Positions 17,154 through 29,774 of a DNA stretch of 64,000 nucleotides are shown here, piece by piece. A program made the position numbers and the translations under genes. Every line of letters begins with the position of its first letter. The stretch's first letter is position 1. The notes beneath the pieces are model-generated. The model saw only the letters and a program-made list of their open reading frames with translations. It was not told where the DNA came from and searched no databases. Origin of the DNA: Gemmatimonadota bacterium (GTDB lineage: Bacteria > JAAXHH01); assembly GCA_009837395.1 (NCBI GenBank), contig VXTP01000046.1, positions 1 through 64,000 on the forward strand, written 5' to 3'.

Positions 17154-18194
17154 CTACACAACCGGCATTTCCACGCCGAGTCCGGCCGCGGTTTCCGAGA
17201 TCGTGTTCCAGGTCTTGTCCGGAATGTAGATGCCCTCGGCGAGCCGCTGGCGTCGGACGTCCTCTTCGATTTCGCCCGGGGCGTATACCCTTTCGAACCC
17301 CGGCAGGGGTTTCGCCGAACCCACGTAGGCGACGTGGGCTTCGATTTCCGCCTTGTAGTCGGCCGGGTCCATGAAGGCCCCGATGTCCAGTGCGGCGATC
17401 AGGATCCCGCCGCCGCCCTTGCCGCCCGTGCACCCGGCGTTCGACAGGGGGCCGATGATCATCTCGATCATCATGGCCAGCCCGTGTCCCTTGTGGCCGA
17501 ACTGCAGGCCGCCCAGGGGCAGCACGGCCACCTGGTCCGGCTCGGCGTGGTACCGGCTGCCGTCGTTCACGTAGCGGCCCTGCTGGTCGATCAGCCAGCC
17601 GTCCGGCATGGGCTCGCCGCGCTCGATCTTCTGTTCCACCTTGCCGCCCGCGACCACGCTGAGCGTCATGTCCAGCATGAGCGGCGGACCCTTCTCCCGG
17701 GGCACGGCGAAGGCGATGGGCTCGGGGCGCAGGCGCCGGTCGGCGCTGCCGTAGGGCGCCACGAATTCACCGCCGCCGTTCAAACCCACCATGCCGATCA
17801 TGCCCTGTTCGGCGATCCGCGGGGTGAAGTCGCCCAGCCGGCCGATGTGGGAAACATTCCGCAGGGCGATCATGCCGATCGTGGCTTTGCGCGCCTTTTC
17901 CACCGCCAGGTACAGGGCCTTCGTCACCGCCACGATGCCGTTGGCGCCGTTCCCGTCGATCTGCGCGAATCCGGGCCGGTCCGCCACCACGATATGGTCT
18001 TCCCAGGGCCTGTAATCCTCCTGGAGGGACGGGACGTACCGGGGCATGAACCACACGCCATGTGAATCGTGCCCGAGCAGGTTGCTGGTCGTCAGGTGAT
18101 CGGCGAGTATATGGGCGTCTTCCGCCGGAATGCCGGTCGCCTCGAAGATCGCGCGGCTCAGGCAGTTTAGCTTATCGAAGGGCACTACGGGCAT
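17154..18194 (-). CDS. Malate/L-lactate dehydrogenase family (Ldh_2) oxidoreductase
   Basis: GHDSHGVWFMPRY, GNGANGIVAVTKAL, GHKGHGLAMMIEM; start MPVVPFDKL at 18194. Confidence 0.9.
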   Translation of the reverse strand: MPVVPFDKLNCLSRAIFEATGIPAEDAHILADHLTTSNLLGHDSHGVWFMPRYVPSLQEDYRPWEDHIVVADRPGFAQIDGNGANGIVAVTKALYLAVEKARKATIGMIALRNVSHIGRLGDFTPRIAEQGMIGMVGLNGGGEFVAPYGSADRRLRPEPIAFAVPREKGPPLMLDMTLSVVAGGKVEQKIERGEPMPDGWLIDQQGRYVNDGSRYHAEPDQVAVLPLGGLQFGHKGHGLAMMIEMIIGPLSNAGCTGGKGGGGILIAALDIGAFMDPADYKAEIEAHVAYVGSAKPLPGFERVYAPGEIEEDVRRQRLAEGIYIPDKTWNTISETAAGLGVEMPVV

Positions 18195-18400
18195 GGATCG
18201 ACTCCTGTGATTTCCGTAAGCGTGGCGAGGTGGGAAGTGGATACATCCTATATATTCGGTCTTGTAATGAAAATAGTCTTCTACTGATGCATTGGAAAGA
18301 AAACGAATCCATATACGAGAACTCATGCTTAAATAACCACTGAATATACAAATGCCACTCCCAATAGAATTCATTCCGATTAAGGAAGAGGAACAGTGAA

Positions 18401-18568
18401 ATGCCAAAAACACCCCAACCTCCAGAAAAAGGGTACGGGCCAACTCGCAGGAACATAAACCCACGGGGATTCAGGCCGAAACCTAATCCGAACAGACCTG
18501 CGAATCCGAAACCTCCCAATGTGGGTAGTGCCCTAAAGCCACCCCCCCCAAACCCAGGTAGTCCCTAA
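18401..18568 (+). CDS. 55-aa Pro/Asn/Arg-rich peptide MPKTPQPPEKGYGPTRRNINPRGFRPKPNPNRPANPKPPNVGSALKPPPPNPGSP
   Basis: My own translation (below the ORF track length cut-off); AAGGAAGAGGA Shine-Dalgarno-like stretch before the ATG; intrinsic terminator just downstream. Confidence 0.5.
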   Translation: MPKTPQPPEKGYGPTRRNINPRGFRPKPNPNRPANPKPPNVGSALKPPPPNPGSP

Positions 18569-18597
18569 AGCCCTAAATCCAACATTGACTGAAACTC

Positions 18598-18628
18598 AAA
18601 CCCCGCTTCCCGGAGCGGGGTTTGTTTT
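18598..18628 (+). terminator. Intrinsic terminator
   Basis: AAACCCCGCT TCCCGG AGCGGGGTTT followed by GTTTTATT: perfect 10-bp stem and T-tract. Confidence 0.9.
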
Positions 18629-18687
18629 ATTAGAAAGGATAGTTCAAGTGTTTCCAAAGTCGTTGACAATCAGATTTGCGAATGCCC

Positions 18688-18716
18688 TTGACACGCCAGA
18701 CTGACATGTCTAAATT
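18688..18716 (+). promoter_or_regulatory. candidate sigma70 promoter (TTGACA - 17 bp - TAAATT)
   Basis: TTGACA 18688-18693, TAAATT 18711-18716, in the long intergenic region upstream of groES. Confidence 0.4.
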
Positions 18717-18963
18717 GGCCTGTTGCGTTATTTTGGCAATGCCATTATGGCACTATTGGCGGAATATGACAGATTGGCAGAAAACGAGGGGCGTGGGGCA
18801 GTACTACCTGGTGTTTCGCTGCAATGTGCATAACACCATAAATTCCAACTATTTAAACTTTAGTAACCAGGTTTTGTAAGCGGTGTACTCCATCGTGGCA
18901 CGGATATTGCAATAAAGAAAGCGGACGAGATTATCGTTCACTATGTTGCTGATTTCAAAACGT

Positions 18964-18981
18964 GCTGATTTCAAAATCAGC
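18964..18981. promoter_or_regulatory. Perfect inverted repeat GCTGATTT-CA-AAATCAGC upstream of groES
   Basis: 18-bp palindrome 33 bp before groES; the 13-mer GCTGATTTCAAAA also occurs at 18948-18960. Confidence 0.6.
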
Positions 18982-19013
18982 GTTCTTATCACCATTGAAA
19001 GGAGCAGGAAGCA

Positions 19014-19301
19014 ATGAACGTACAACCTTTGGGCGACCGGGTCCTGGTCAAACGCCTCGAGGAAGAAGAGGTACAGCGCGGCGGTATCATCATCCCCGAT
19101 ACGGCCAAGGAAAAGCCTCAGCAGGGCGAGGTCGTGGCGGCCGGTCCGGGGCGCGTCGGCGACAACGGCGACCGCGTGTCGCTGGAAGTCAAGGTCGGCG
19201 ACAAGATCCTCTTTGGCAAGTACTCCGGCACGGAAGTCAATCTGGATGATTCCGAATACCTCATGATGCGGGAAGAGGACATCCTGGGTATTGTGTCGTA
19301 G
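19014..19301 (+). CDS. groES: Co-chaperonin GroES
   Basis: [46 protein letters not shown]. Confidence 0.98.
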   Translation: MNVQPLGDRVLVKRLEEEEVQRGGIIIPDTAKEKPQQGEVVAAGPGRVGDNGDRVSLEVKVGDKILFGKYSGTEVNLDDSEYLMMREEDILGIVS

Positions 19302-19348
19302 ATCATCGAGTGTCCGAACCGTAACCTTTAAGGTCCGGTTACGGCTGA

Positions 19349-21031
<1,683 letters not shown>

Positions 21032-21071
21032 GCCTCCAGACCATCCTGCCGGGCAGTTCTGGTACGTGAAG

Positions 21072-21108
21072 ACCGGCGTCGGCTAACCCAGTCGACGCCG
21101 GTTTTGTT
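21072..21108 (+). terminator. Intrinsic terminator of groESL
   Basis: ACCGGCGTCG-(11 nt)-CGACGCCGGT followed by TTTTGTT. Confidence 0.85.
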
Positions 21109-21120
21109 AGGAAGGAACGC

Positions 21121-21507
21121 ATGCCTACCTATCAGTATCGTTGCAACGAATGCAGCCACGAGTTCTCCGAGTTCCAGTCGATCACGGCGGATCCTCTGTC
21201 CACGTGTCCGGAATGCGGCTGTGCCGTGAAACGCCTCATCAGCGGTGGAGCGGGCTTCCTGTTCAAGGGCGATGGATTCTACACCACGGACTACCGGAGC
21301 GAGAACTACAAGCAGGCCGAGAAGGCCGACCGGGAATCCTCGTCGTCCGGGTCCGACGGGTCCAAATCCGACGGCACCAAGTCCGACGCCAAGTCCAGCG
21401 GCGGGTCCTCCGACGCGTCCGGTTCCGGTGACAAGTCGAAATCCGAAGCTTCCTCGAAGACCGATTCGTCTTCCGGCCAGCCTGGCCAGCCTGGCCAATC
21501 TGGCTAG
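21121..21507 (+). CDS. FmdB-family zinc ribbon protein with Ser/Asp/Lys-rich tail
   Basis: MPTYQYRCNECSHEFSEFQSITADPLSTCPECG; tail ends GQPGQPGQSG. Confidence 0.88.
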   Translation: MPTYQYRCNECSHEFSEFQSITADPLSTCPECGCAVKRLISGGAGFLFKGDGFYTTDYRSENYKQAEKADRESSSSGSDGSKSDGTKSDAKSSGGSSDASGSGDKSKSEASSKTDSSSGQPGQPGQSG

Positions 21508-21552
21508 CAAGGTCCGCCTGGTCCGGCCGGTCCGTCCGGCTCCAACTGAAGG

Positions 21553-22568
<1,016 letters not shown>

Positions 22569-22572
<4 letters not shown>

Positions 22573-23450
22573 TACCCAGGCAGATCATCCAGAAGATCCG
22601 GCAGATCGAGATCCGGACCAAGCATCTCGTGAACGACGTGTTCAGCGGCGAGTACCACAGCGTCTTCAAGGGGCGCGGCATGGAGTTCGCCGAGGTGCGC
22701 GAATACGAACCTGGCGACGAGATCCGGTCGATCGACTGGAACGTAACCGCCCGCCTGGGACGTCCCTATATCAAGCGGTTCATCGAGGAACGGGAGCTGA
22801 CGGTCATTCTCATGGCCGACGTCAGCGCATCGGGCCATTTCGGCACGGTGAACCAGATGAAGAGCGAGATCACCGCGGAGATCTGCGCGCTGCTGGCCTA
22901 CGCGGCGATCCAGAACAACGACCGCGTCGGCCTGCTCATGTTCACCGACCAGATCGAGAAGTACATCCCGCCGAAGAAGGGCCGGACCCATATCCTGCGG
23001 GTGATCCGGGAAGTGTTATACAACCAGCCCGGTCACACCGGCACCGACCTGACGCAGGCGCTTGAATACCTGAACCGGCTGCTGACGCGCCGGAGCATCG
23101 TCTTCATCCTGTCCGATTTCCTGACCGAGGACTACATGAAGCCACTGCGCGTGGCCAGCAAGCGTCACGACGTGGTCGCGGTCACGATCACGGACCCGAG
23201 GGAACTCAGCCTGCCTAGCGTCGGCCTGATCGAGCTGCAGGACGCGGAGACGGGAGAAGAGGTACTCGTCGACACCGGCGACGCCGGCTGGCGCAGGCAG
23301 TATGCCGAGTACAACGAAGCCCTCCGCAAAGCGCGCGACCAGCAGTTCAGGGTGACCGGCGTGGATGCCATCCACATCCGCACGGACGAGCCCTATATCG
23401 ATCCGCTGCTGCAGTTCTTTAAGCTGCGCGAACGCAAATTCGCACGGTGA
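22569..23450 (+). CDS. DUF58 domain-containing protein (VWA-like)
   Basis: GEYHSVFKGRGMEFAEVREYEPGDEIRSIDWNVTARLGRPYIKRFIEERE; TTG start overlapping the moxR stop. Confidence 0.92.
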
Positions 23451-23468
23451 TCGGATGGCAACAAAGGC

Positions 23469-23497
23469 TTGCTTTACATCACTTTGTGCCATAAATT
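23469..23497 (+). promoter_or_regulatory. candidate sigma70 promoter (TTGCTT - 17 bp - TAAATT)
   Basis: TTGCTT 23469-23474 and TAAATT 23492-23497 in the only sizeable gap of the moxR-bat run. Confidence 0.4.
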
Positions 23498-23562
23498 AGG
23501 ATACTTTGAAAATCGCCGCGCGTTTCGCGCGCAGGTTGTGACGACGGCGTTGGGAGCCTGAC

Positions 23563-24510
23563 GTGATCGAAGTAAAGGACCTGACCAAGAAGTACGGAAA
23601 TTTTACCGCGGTCCGGGACGTGAGTTTCGAGGTCGAAAAGGGCGAGATCCTCGGGTTCCTTGGACCGAACGCCGCGGGCAAGACCACGACCATGCGGGTG
23701 CTGACGTGCTTCATGCCCGCGACGGCCGGCACCGCCCGGGTGGCGGGTTTCGATACCTTCAGCCAGTCCCTCGACGTGCGCCGCAGGGTGGGATACCTGC
23801 CGGAGAACGTACCCCTCTACCTTGACATGCGGGTCCGCCCCTACCTGGAGTTCATCGCCAAGATCAAGGACATCCCGTCCCGCGATCGCAAGAAGGCCGT
23901 CAACCGCGTGATCGAGCTGGCCGCCCTGGAAGAGGTCGAGCACCGGATCGTCGGCCACTGTTCCAAGGGGTATCGCCAGCGGGTGGGCCTGGCCCAGGCG
24001 CTGATCCACGATCCGGACGTCCTGATCCTGGACGAGCCGACCAACGGCCTCGACCCCAAGCAGATCAACGAGGTCCGGGAGGTGATCAAGGGCCTGGCCG
24101 GGGACCATACCATCATTCTGAGCAGCCATATTCTGCCCGAGGTGAGCAAGACCTGTGAGCGCGTGGTCATCATCGACCAGGGCCGGATCGTGGCCGGGGA
24201 CACGCCGGCCAACCTCGATGCGCAATTGCGAGGTTCGCAGTCCATTTCCGCGCAGATCCGGGGACCGGTCAGCGAGGTGATGGACCTGTTGAAGGAGAAG
24301 GATGGCGTCGTGGACGTGAAGACCAGGTCTTCCCTCGGCGACGGCCTTTGGCAGTACGAAATCGACGTCGTTCCGGGACGGGATCTCCGTTCCGAGGTGG
24401 CAACCTCGGTGGTCGGAAGCAACTGGGACCTCGTGGAACTCACCACGGCCGGCATGAGCCTGGAGGAGATCTTCCTCGAGCTGACGACCCAGGAAGAGGA
24501 GGGCGACTGA
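23563..24510 (+). CDS. ABC transporter ATP-binding protein (GldA-like)
   Basis: GFLGPNAAGKTTTMRVLTCFM, SKGYRQRVGLAQALIHDPDVLILDEPTNGLDP. Confidence 0.92.
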   Translation: MIEVKDLTKKYGNFTAVRDVSFEVEKGEILGFLGPNAAGKTTTMRVLTCFMPATAGTARVAGFDTFSQSLDVRRRVGYLPENVPLYLDMRVRPYLEFIAKIKDIPSRDRKKAVNRVIELAALEEVEHRIVGHCSKGYRQRVGLAQALIHDPDVLILDEPTNGLDPKQINEVREVIKGLAGDHTIILSSHILPEVSKTCERVVIIDQGRIVAGDTPANLDAQLRGSQSISAQIRGPVSEVMDLLKEKDGVVDVKTRSSLGDGLWQYEIDVVPGRDLRSEVATSVVGSNWDLVELTTAGMSLEEIFLELTTQEEEGD

Positions 24511-24512
24511 CG

Positions 24513-25286
24513 ATGCAGGGATTGCTGGCCATATGGGGACGTGAATTGAAGGCCTATTTCATTTCACCCATCTTCTACGCCCTTTCGACCGTATTTATTT
24601 TTTTCATAAGTCTCATGTTTTTCAGTTTTTTACAGCAATACACCCAGTATTTCATGCAGGTCGCGCAGTACCCGACCATGATGGAGCGCATCAACATCAA
24701 CGAGATGATCATGCGCCCGCTGTTCAATACCATGAGTTTCGTGGCAGTACTGATCATGATGCCAATGCTAACAATGCGTATTCTCTCCGAGGAAAAGAAG
24801 ACCGGCACGATCGAGCTGCTGCTGACCTCGCCGGTCCGCGACTGGCACGTGATCCTGGGCAAGTTCCTGGCGGCCTTCACCCTGTACACGGCCATGATCG
24901 GGCTGACGATCATCTACCCGCTGGTGCTCCAGGTATACGGCGATCCCGACTGGGATCCCATATGGGCCGGCTACCTCGGTCTTGTTCTCCTCGGGGGCGG
25001 GGTGATCACCATCGGGCTCTTCGCCTCTTCGCTGACGGAGAACCAGATCGTGGCTGCCGTGGTCTGCTTCGGCGCCGCGCTTATACTCTGGATACTGGAT
25101 GTTGTGGCGGAGTCGATGACCGGAACTCTGGGCGAGGTGGTCGGATACCTGTCCGTGCTGAGGCACTACAATACCTTCGAGATGGGCATCATCGACTCGG
25201 CGGACTGCCTCTTTTTCCTGAGTTTCATTTTCCTGGGCCTTTTCATCACGGTCCGATCGGTTGAATCGACGCGATGGCGAGGTTGA
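24513..25286 (+). CDS. ABC-2 type permease (GldF-like)
   Basis: MQGLLAIWGRELKAYFISPIFYALSTVFIFFISLMFF, EEKKTGTIELLLTSPV. Confidence 0.9.
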   Translation: MQGLLAIWGRELKAYFISPIFYALSTVFIFFISLMFFSFLQQYTQYFMQVAQYPTMMERININEMIMRPLFNTMSFVAVLIMMPMLTMRILSEEKKTGTIELLLTSPVRDWHVILGKFLAAFTLYTAMIGLTIIYPLVLQVYGDPDWDPIWAGYLGLVLLGGGVITIGLFASSLTENQIVAAVVCFGAALILWILDVVAESMTGTLGEVVGYLSVLRHYNTFEMGIIDSADCLFFLSFIFLGLFITVRSVESTRWRG

Positions 25287-25359
25287 CGCCGGTCCCGAAT
25301 GGACGACCGGTCCCGCGCTTTCAAGTTGTCTGAAATCTGAATTGGGGAGATAACCGTAC

Positions 25360-26979
25360 ATGAGGAGTCTCGTTTCAACCGCCGGATACCTGGGGCTCAT
25401 CCTGATCGTAGTCAGTGGGTATCTCTACGCCTCGGATGCGACGACTCCGCGCACGGCCCTGATCGTCCTGCTGGCCGGCCTGGCGCTCGGATCGGCCTGG
25501 CTGGTCCTGGAGTGGGAGACGGTGTGGAACCTGCTGGGGCGGCGCACTACGCGGTACGGCGCCAACACCGCGGTCCTGGTCCTGCTGGTGATCGGCATCC
25601 TGGCCTTCCTGAACCTGATCGGCGCGCGGTACTCCCAGCGGTACGACACGACGGCCAACAAGCGGTTCAGCCTCGCGGACCTGTCCATCAGCGTGTTGGA
25701 AGAGCTGGAACAGGACGTCCACATCGTTGGATTCTTTAGATCCAGCGGGCCCGAAGCCATGCAACAGCACCAGATCGACGACATGCTGAATCAGTTTCAG
25801 TACCACTCGGAACACATCACCTACGAATTTGTAGACCCCGATCGCGAGCCCAGCATCGCCCGCCAGTACAATATCTCCGCCTACGGAACGATCGTGTTCG
25901 AGAGCGAAGACAAAACCGAGCACATCAACCGCTACCTTGAGTCGAGCGTGACCAACGCGCTGGTCAAGGTCACGCGGGAAGGCCAGAAGACCATCTACTT
26001 CCTGGAAGGGCACGGCGAGCACAACGTCAACCTGACCGACCAGGCCGGCTACAACAGGTTGCTCCAGCTGCTCGAGGACCAAAATTACATCGTCCGGAGC
26101 TTTTCGCTACTCCGCGAAGTAGAAGTCCCGGCGGACTGCAGCGTCCTCGTGGTGGCGGGTCCCCGGACCAATCTGGTGGGCAACGAGCAGGAAGCCATTC
26201 GCGACTACCTGGACCGCGGCGGCCGCGCCCTGTTCCTGATCAATCCCGACTTTCATAGTGAAAGCGCCGATCTGTCGGCGCTCCTCGCCCACTGGAAGGT
26301 GCGGATCGGCGAGAACGTTGTGATCGACGAGAGCGCCGTGGGTCGCTTGCCCGGCATGGATAGATTCATGCCGGCCGTCATTCAGTACCCGGCCCATCCT
26401 ATCACGCGCCCGCTCGGCAGCACCGTGAGTTTCTTCCCGCTGGTGCGGTCCGTCGAGCCGGCATCGGCCTCCGACGATACCGTGGAGATACAGACCATCG
26501 CCATGACAGGCCCCCGCAGCTGGGCGGAGACCACACTACCGGGATCGGTCGAAGAAGACATTGAGTACGTACCCGTGCTGGACCCCGATACTGACGAGCC
26601 CGGTCCCATTTCGATCGCCGTGGCCATCACGGCCGTCCCCAGGGCGCTGCCTCGCAGGGACATGCGGACGCTGACGCCCCAGGAGATGGCGATGCGGCCG
26701 GAGGAGCACGAGCTGAAGACCCGCATCGTGGTCGTCGGCACATCATCCTTCGCGTCCAATGCCCACATCATACGGGGGGGCAACGGCGACCTGGCCCTGA
26801 ACATCCTCAACTGGCTCGCCCAGGAGGAGGACCTGCTCGCGATCCGGCCCAAGTCCAGCGACACCAGGCTGGTTCAGATCTCGCTGAGCCAGATGCGGGA
26901 TATCTTCATCGTCACCGGCATCCTGTCGCCCATCGGCATCCTGATCGCGGGCGTCGTGGTGTGGTGGAGAAGGAAATAG
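25360..26979 (+). CDS. GldG-like ABC-type auxiliary protein
   Basis: N-terminal TM helices, ARYSQRYDTTANKRFSLADLS, long extracytoplasmic region, C-terminal TM before WWRRK. Confidence 0.85.
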   Translation: MRSLVSTAGYLGLILIVVSGYLYASDATTPRTALIVLLAGLALGSAWLVLEWETVWNLLGRRTTRYGANTAVLVLLVIGILAFLNLIGARYSQRYDTTANKRFSLADLSISVLEELEQDVHIVGFFRSSGPEAMQQHQIDDMLNQFQYHSEHITYEFVDPDREPSIARQYNISAYGTIVFESEDKTEHINRYLESSVTNALVKVTREGQKTIYFLEGHGEHNVNLTDQAGYNRLLQLLEDQNYIVRSFSLLREVEVPADCSVLVVAGPRTNLVGNEQEAIRDYLDRGGRALFLINPDFHSESADLSALLAHWKVRIGENVVIDESAVGRLPGMDRFMPAVIQYPAHPITRPLGSTVSFFPLVRSVEPASASDDTVEIQTIAMTGPRSWAETTLPGSVEEDIEYVPVLDPDTDEPGPISIAVAITAVPRALPRRDMRTLTPQEMAMRPEEHELKTRIVVVGTSSFASNAHIIRGGNGDLALNILNWLAQEEDLLAIRPKSSDTRLVQISLSQMRDIFIVTGILSPIGILIAGVVVWWRRK

Positions 26980-26992
26980 GAGGCGAAGCGCC

Positions 26993-28771
26993 GTGAGCGG
27001 TGGACGGTACACGATCGTGCTGGCCGTGATCCTGGGATTGCTGGCGGCAGTTTTCTTCCTCTTCGTGCTCGAGGAAGAAGAAGTCGCGGTAGCCGAGCGC
27101 GTGTTCGAGCTCAACGCGGAAGAGGTCGTCGAGATCAAGGTTGCCGTGAACGGCGCGGTCACCACGATCGAGAAGGTCCCGTTGGAAGGCTGGGTGATTA
27201 CCGATCCGGTCCGCTACGCGGCGGACCCGGACATCGTGGTTACGCTGCTGCGGGAATTCTCCGCCCTGTCCCCGGCCCGGACCATCGCCGATTCGGCGGA
27301 GGTCCTGGCGGAGTATGGCCTCGAGCAGCCGTCGGCGTCCGTCGAGGTCATCCGGGGTCTCGACAGCCCCATGGTATTGCAGCTGGGAGACGTGAACCCG
27401 ACGGGCGCGGCCCATTACGCCGTGGAACAGGGCACGCGGCGCGTGTTTCTCATCTCCGCGCAGATCAACGGGAACCTGCGCAAGACGACCGATGCACTGC
27501 GGGACCGCAGGCTGATGCGGGTCGAACAGAACGAGGTGGAGGAGATTGTCCTCGAAAAGGGCGGCCGCCGCGTCGTCCTAAGGCTGGACCCCTTCGGGAC
27601 CTGGCGCGTGGAAGCGCCTTACCGGCTGCCGGCGGAGCGCGATGAAGTGATCAACGCGTTAAGTACGATCATCAACACCACGGCCGTTACCTTTGTCGAC
27701 GACGCGCCGTCTTCGCTTGCAGGATACGGCCTGGCGGATCCGGTGATGTCGGCGACCGTGAAATCCGGCGACGGCAGCGTCCTCCATACGCTATCACTGG
27801 GCAATGAGGAGATGGGCCAGGTCTACGCCATGACCAGCGAAAGGCGCAACGTGTATTCGGTCTCGATGTCGGTTCCGCGGCAGCTGGACCGGGAGCCCGA
27901 TTTCTACCGGCGCCTCACGGCCTTCGATTTCCGGTCCCACAGGGTCCCCACTTTTTCGATGAACATCGGAGACGAGAACGTTGCCCTGGTCAAGCATGCC
28001 TTCGAGGACTGGCGGATGACGTCGCCTTACGAGCTGAGAGCGAATGACCAGTTCATCACGGCCATGCTGGACAGCCTGGAGATCATGCGCGTGCGGGACC
28101 ACATCCCGGCGACGGCCGCGAACAGAGCGACATACGGTTTCGAGCAACCGGTCGCCCGCCTTTCGCTTACGATCGATGACCGGGTGAACCCCCAGGAAAT
28201 CATGGTCGGGTCGGACTCCGGCGACGGGCAGTTCACCTACGTCATGGATCCGGCGGAAGAATGGATCTACGCGGTGGACGCCGCCAGCCTGCAGCGCATG
28301 CCGGCTTCCGCGATCGAGTTGCGCGACAACAAGATCCTGCGGTTCAAGGGCTACGAGGTACACATGTTCGAAGTGGTCACGGCCGACGAACGGCTGCGGG
28401 TGCGCCGCGACCAGAAGCAGAGAGTCGTGTGGAAACTGGAAGAGCCTTCCACGGGCGACGCGGACGCGATCTCGGTCGGCCGGGCCTTCAGCGAACTGGA
28501 TTCATTGTATTCGGAGGCCTTCGTAACGGCGGACCCCGAAGCGGACCTGGCAACCTTCGGACTGGACCGGCCGGTCATGGAACTGACGTTGCAGGTCGGG
28601 GGGCGGGACAACGTTCCGGAAGAGCGCCTGTCACTCATCGTAGGCAAATCCCTCCCCGGCGACGAAAACCTGGTCTACGTCAAGCAAAGGAACAGCCCCG
28701 TCGTTTCCCTGGCCAGGGCCGGGTTCATCGCCCGGATCAACGAAATGGTCGCCCAGACACCGAAATCGTGA
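26993..28771 (+). CDS. DUF4340 domain-containing protein
   Basis: Repeated LEKG...W.VEAPYRLPAERDEVINALSTI and GLADP/GLDRP units; follows gldG-like gene; GTG start. Confidence 0.82.
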   Translation: MSGGRYTIVLAVILGLLAAVFFLFVLEEEEVAVAERVFELNAEEVVEIKVAVNGAVTTIEKVPLEGWVITDPVRYAADPDIVVTLLREFSALSPARTIADSAEVLAEYGLEQPSASVEVIRGLDSPMVLQLGDVNPTGAAHYAVEQGTRRVFLISAQINGNLRKTTDALRDRRLMRVEQNEVEEIVLEKGGRRVVLRLDPFGTWRVEAPYRLPAERDEVINALSTIINTTAVTFVDDAPSSLAGYGLADPVMSATVKSGDGSVLHTLSLGNEEMGQVYAMTSERRNVYSVSMSVPRQLDREPDFYRRLTAFDFRSHRVPTFSMNIGDENVALVKHAFEDWRMTSPYELRANDQFITAMLDSLEIMRVRDHIPATAANRATYGFEQPVARLSLTIDDRVNPQEIMVGSDSGDGQFTYVMDPAEEWIYAVDAASLQRMPASAIELRDNKILRFKGYEVHMFEVVTADERLRVRRDQKQRVVWKLEEPSTGDADAISVGRAFSELDSLYSEAFVTADPEADLATFGLDRPVMELTLQVGGRDNVPEERLSLIVGKSLPGDENLVYVKQRNSPVVSLARAGFIARINEMVAQTPKS

Positions 28772-28772
28772 C

Positions 28773-29768
28773 ATGAGGCGGCATGCGGTGAGGCGTTCCT
28801 GTATACTCGCCACCGTCCTGGTGGCCGTCGTGACGGACCCGGTCGACACCGGAGCCTTCCCGGGACCGCAGGAAGAAGATCCCGGGTTTTCGATCGAGGC
28901 CTCGGTGGACCGCGACCGGATTACCGTGGGCGATCCCTTCCTGTACCGGGTCACCGTGAAGAGTCCCGCCAACTCCGCGATCGAATGGCCGGAATCCGGG
29001 ACGCCTCCGGAAGGTTTCGATCTCCTGTCCTTCGAGCATGCGGGACCCCTGTCCGGACCCGGCGGCGCGAACATCGATCTGCTCCGGTACGAACTCACCC
29101 TGTATCGGACGGGCGAGCATTCCATCCCGCCCTTTTCGCTCAAGTGCGTCCTGTCGGACGGCACCGAAATATCCGCCGAATCGGAGGCCATTCCGTTTTC
29201 CGTCGTCAGCGTGATCGATGATGATGCCTCGGATATACGCGATCTGAAGTCTCCGGTGGGCATCCCCGGCGGGGCGCCCTGGTATTACTGGCTGATCGCC
29301 GGACTGGCGTTGCTCGCCGTCGCGGCGGCCGTATTCCTTTACATCAGGCGCCGGAGGAACCGGGAGGACCCGCAAGGCACGGTCCCGGCGATCGAACGCC
29401 CGCCCGAAGAGATCGCCCTGGAAGAACTGGAACGGCTGGCCCTGAAGGAGTGGCTGACCCAGGGACGCGTGAAAGCCCACTATTCCGCGCTGTCGGAAAT
29501 CCTGCGCCGGTACCTGTCCGGGCGCTACGGGATAGCCGCGATGGAATACACGACTTCCGAGCTGCTGGCGGCATTGAACGCGCGCCAGGTCGGCCACGAA
29601 GAATCCCGGGTCGTCCGGGAACTCTTCGAAGAATGCGACATGGTCAAATTCGCCAGGTTTACGCCGAAATCGCATCGCCAGTCGCTTTCGCTGCGGGAGG
29701 GACGGGAGATCGTCGAGCGGACACGCCCGCCTGAAGTGTCGGAAGTCACTGAGCCGGCAAAGGATTGA
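28773..29768 (+). CDS. BatD/DUF4381-like membrane protein
   Basis: N-terminal signal, Ig-like region, central TM (WYYWLIAGLALLAVAAAVFLYIRRRR), C-terminal YSALSEILRRYLSGRYGIAAMEYTTSE. Confidence 0.7.
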   Translation: MRRHAVRRSCILATVLVAVVTDPVDTGAFPGPQEEDPGFSIEASVDRDRITVGDPFLYRVTVKSPANSAIEWPESGTPPEGFDLLSFEHAGPLSGPGGANIDLLRYELTLYRTGEHSIPPFSLKCVLSDGTEISAESEAIPFSVVSVIDDDASDIRDLKSPVGIPGGAPWYYWLIAGLALLAVAAAVFLYIRRRRNREDPQGTVPAIERPPEEIALEELERLALKEWLTQGRVKAHYSALSEILRRYLSGRYGIAAMEYTTSELLAALNARQVGHEESRVVRELFEECDMVKFARFTPKSHRQSLSLREGREIVERTRPPEVSEVTEPAKD

Positions 29769-29774
29769 TGCCCC

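Noticed and set aside
18172-18519. 115-aa minus-strand ORF opposite the Pro-rich peptide (MGGFGFAGLFGLGFGLNPRGFMFLRVG...)
   Set aside because: No ribosome-binding or terminator support in that orientation; the + strand peptide has both, though this should be confirmed by conservation
18840-19013. CIRCE element upstream of groES
   Set aside because: No TTAGCACTC-N9-GAGTGCTAA match found; a different palindrome is present instead
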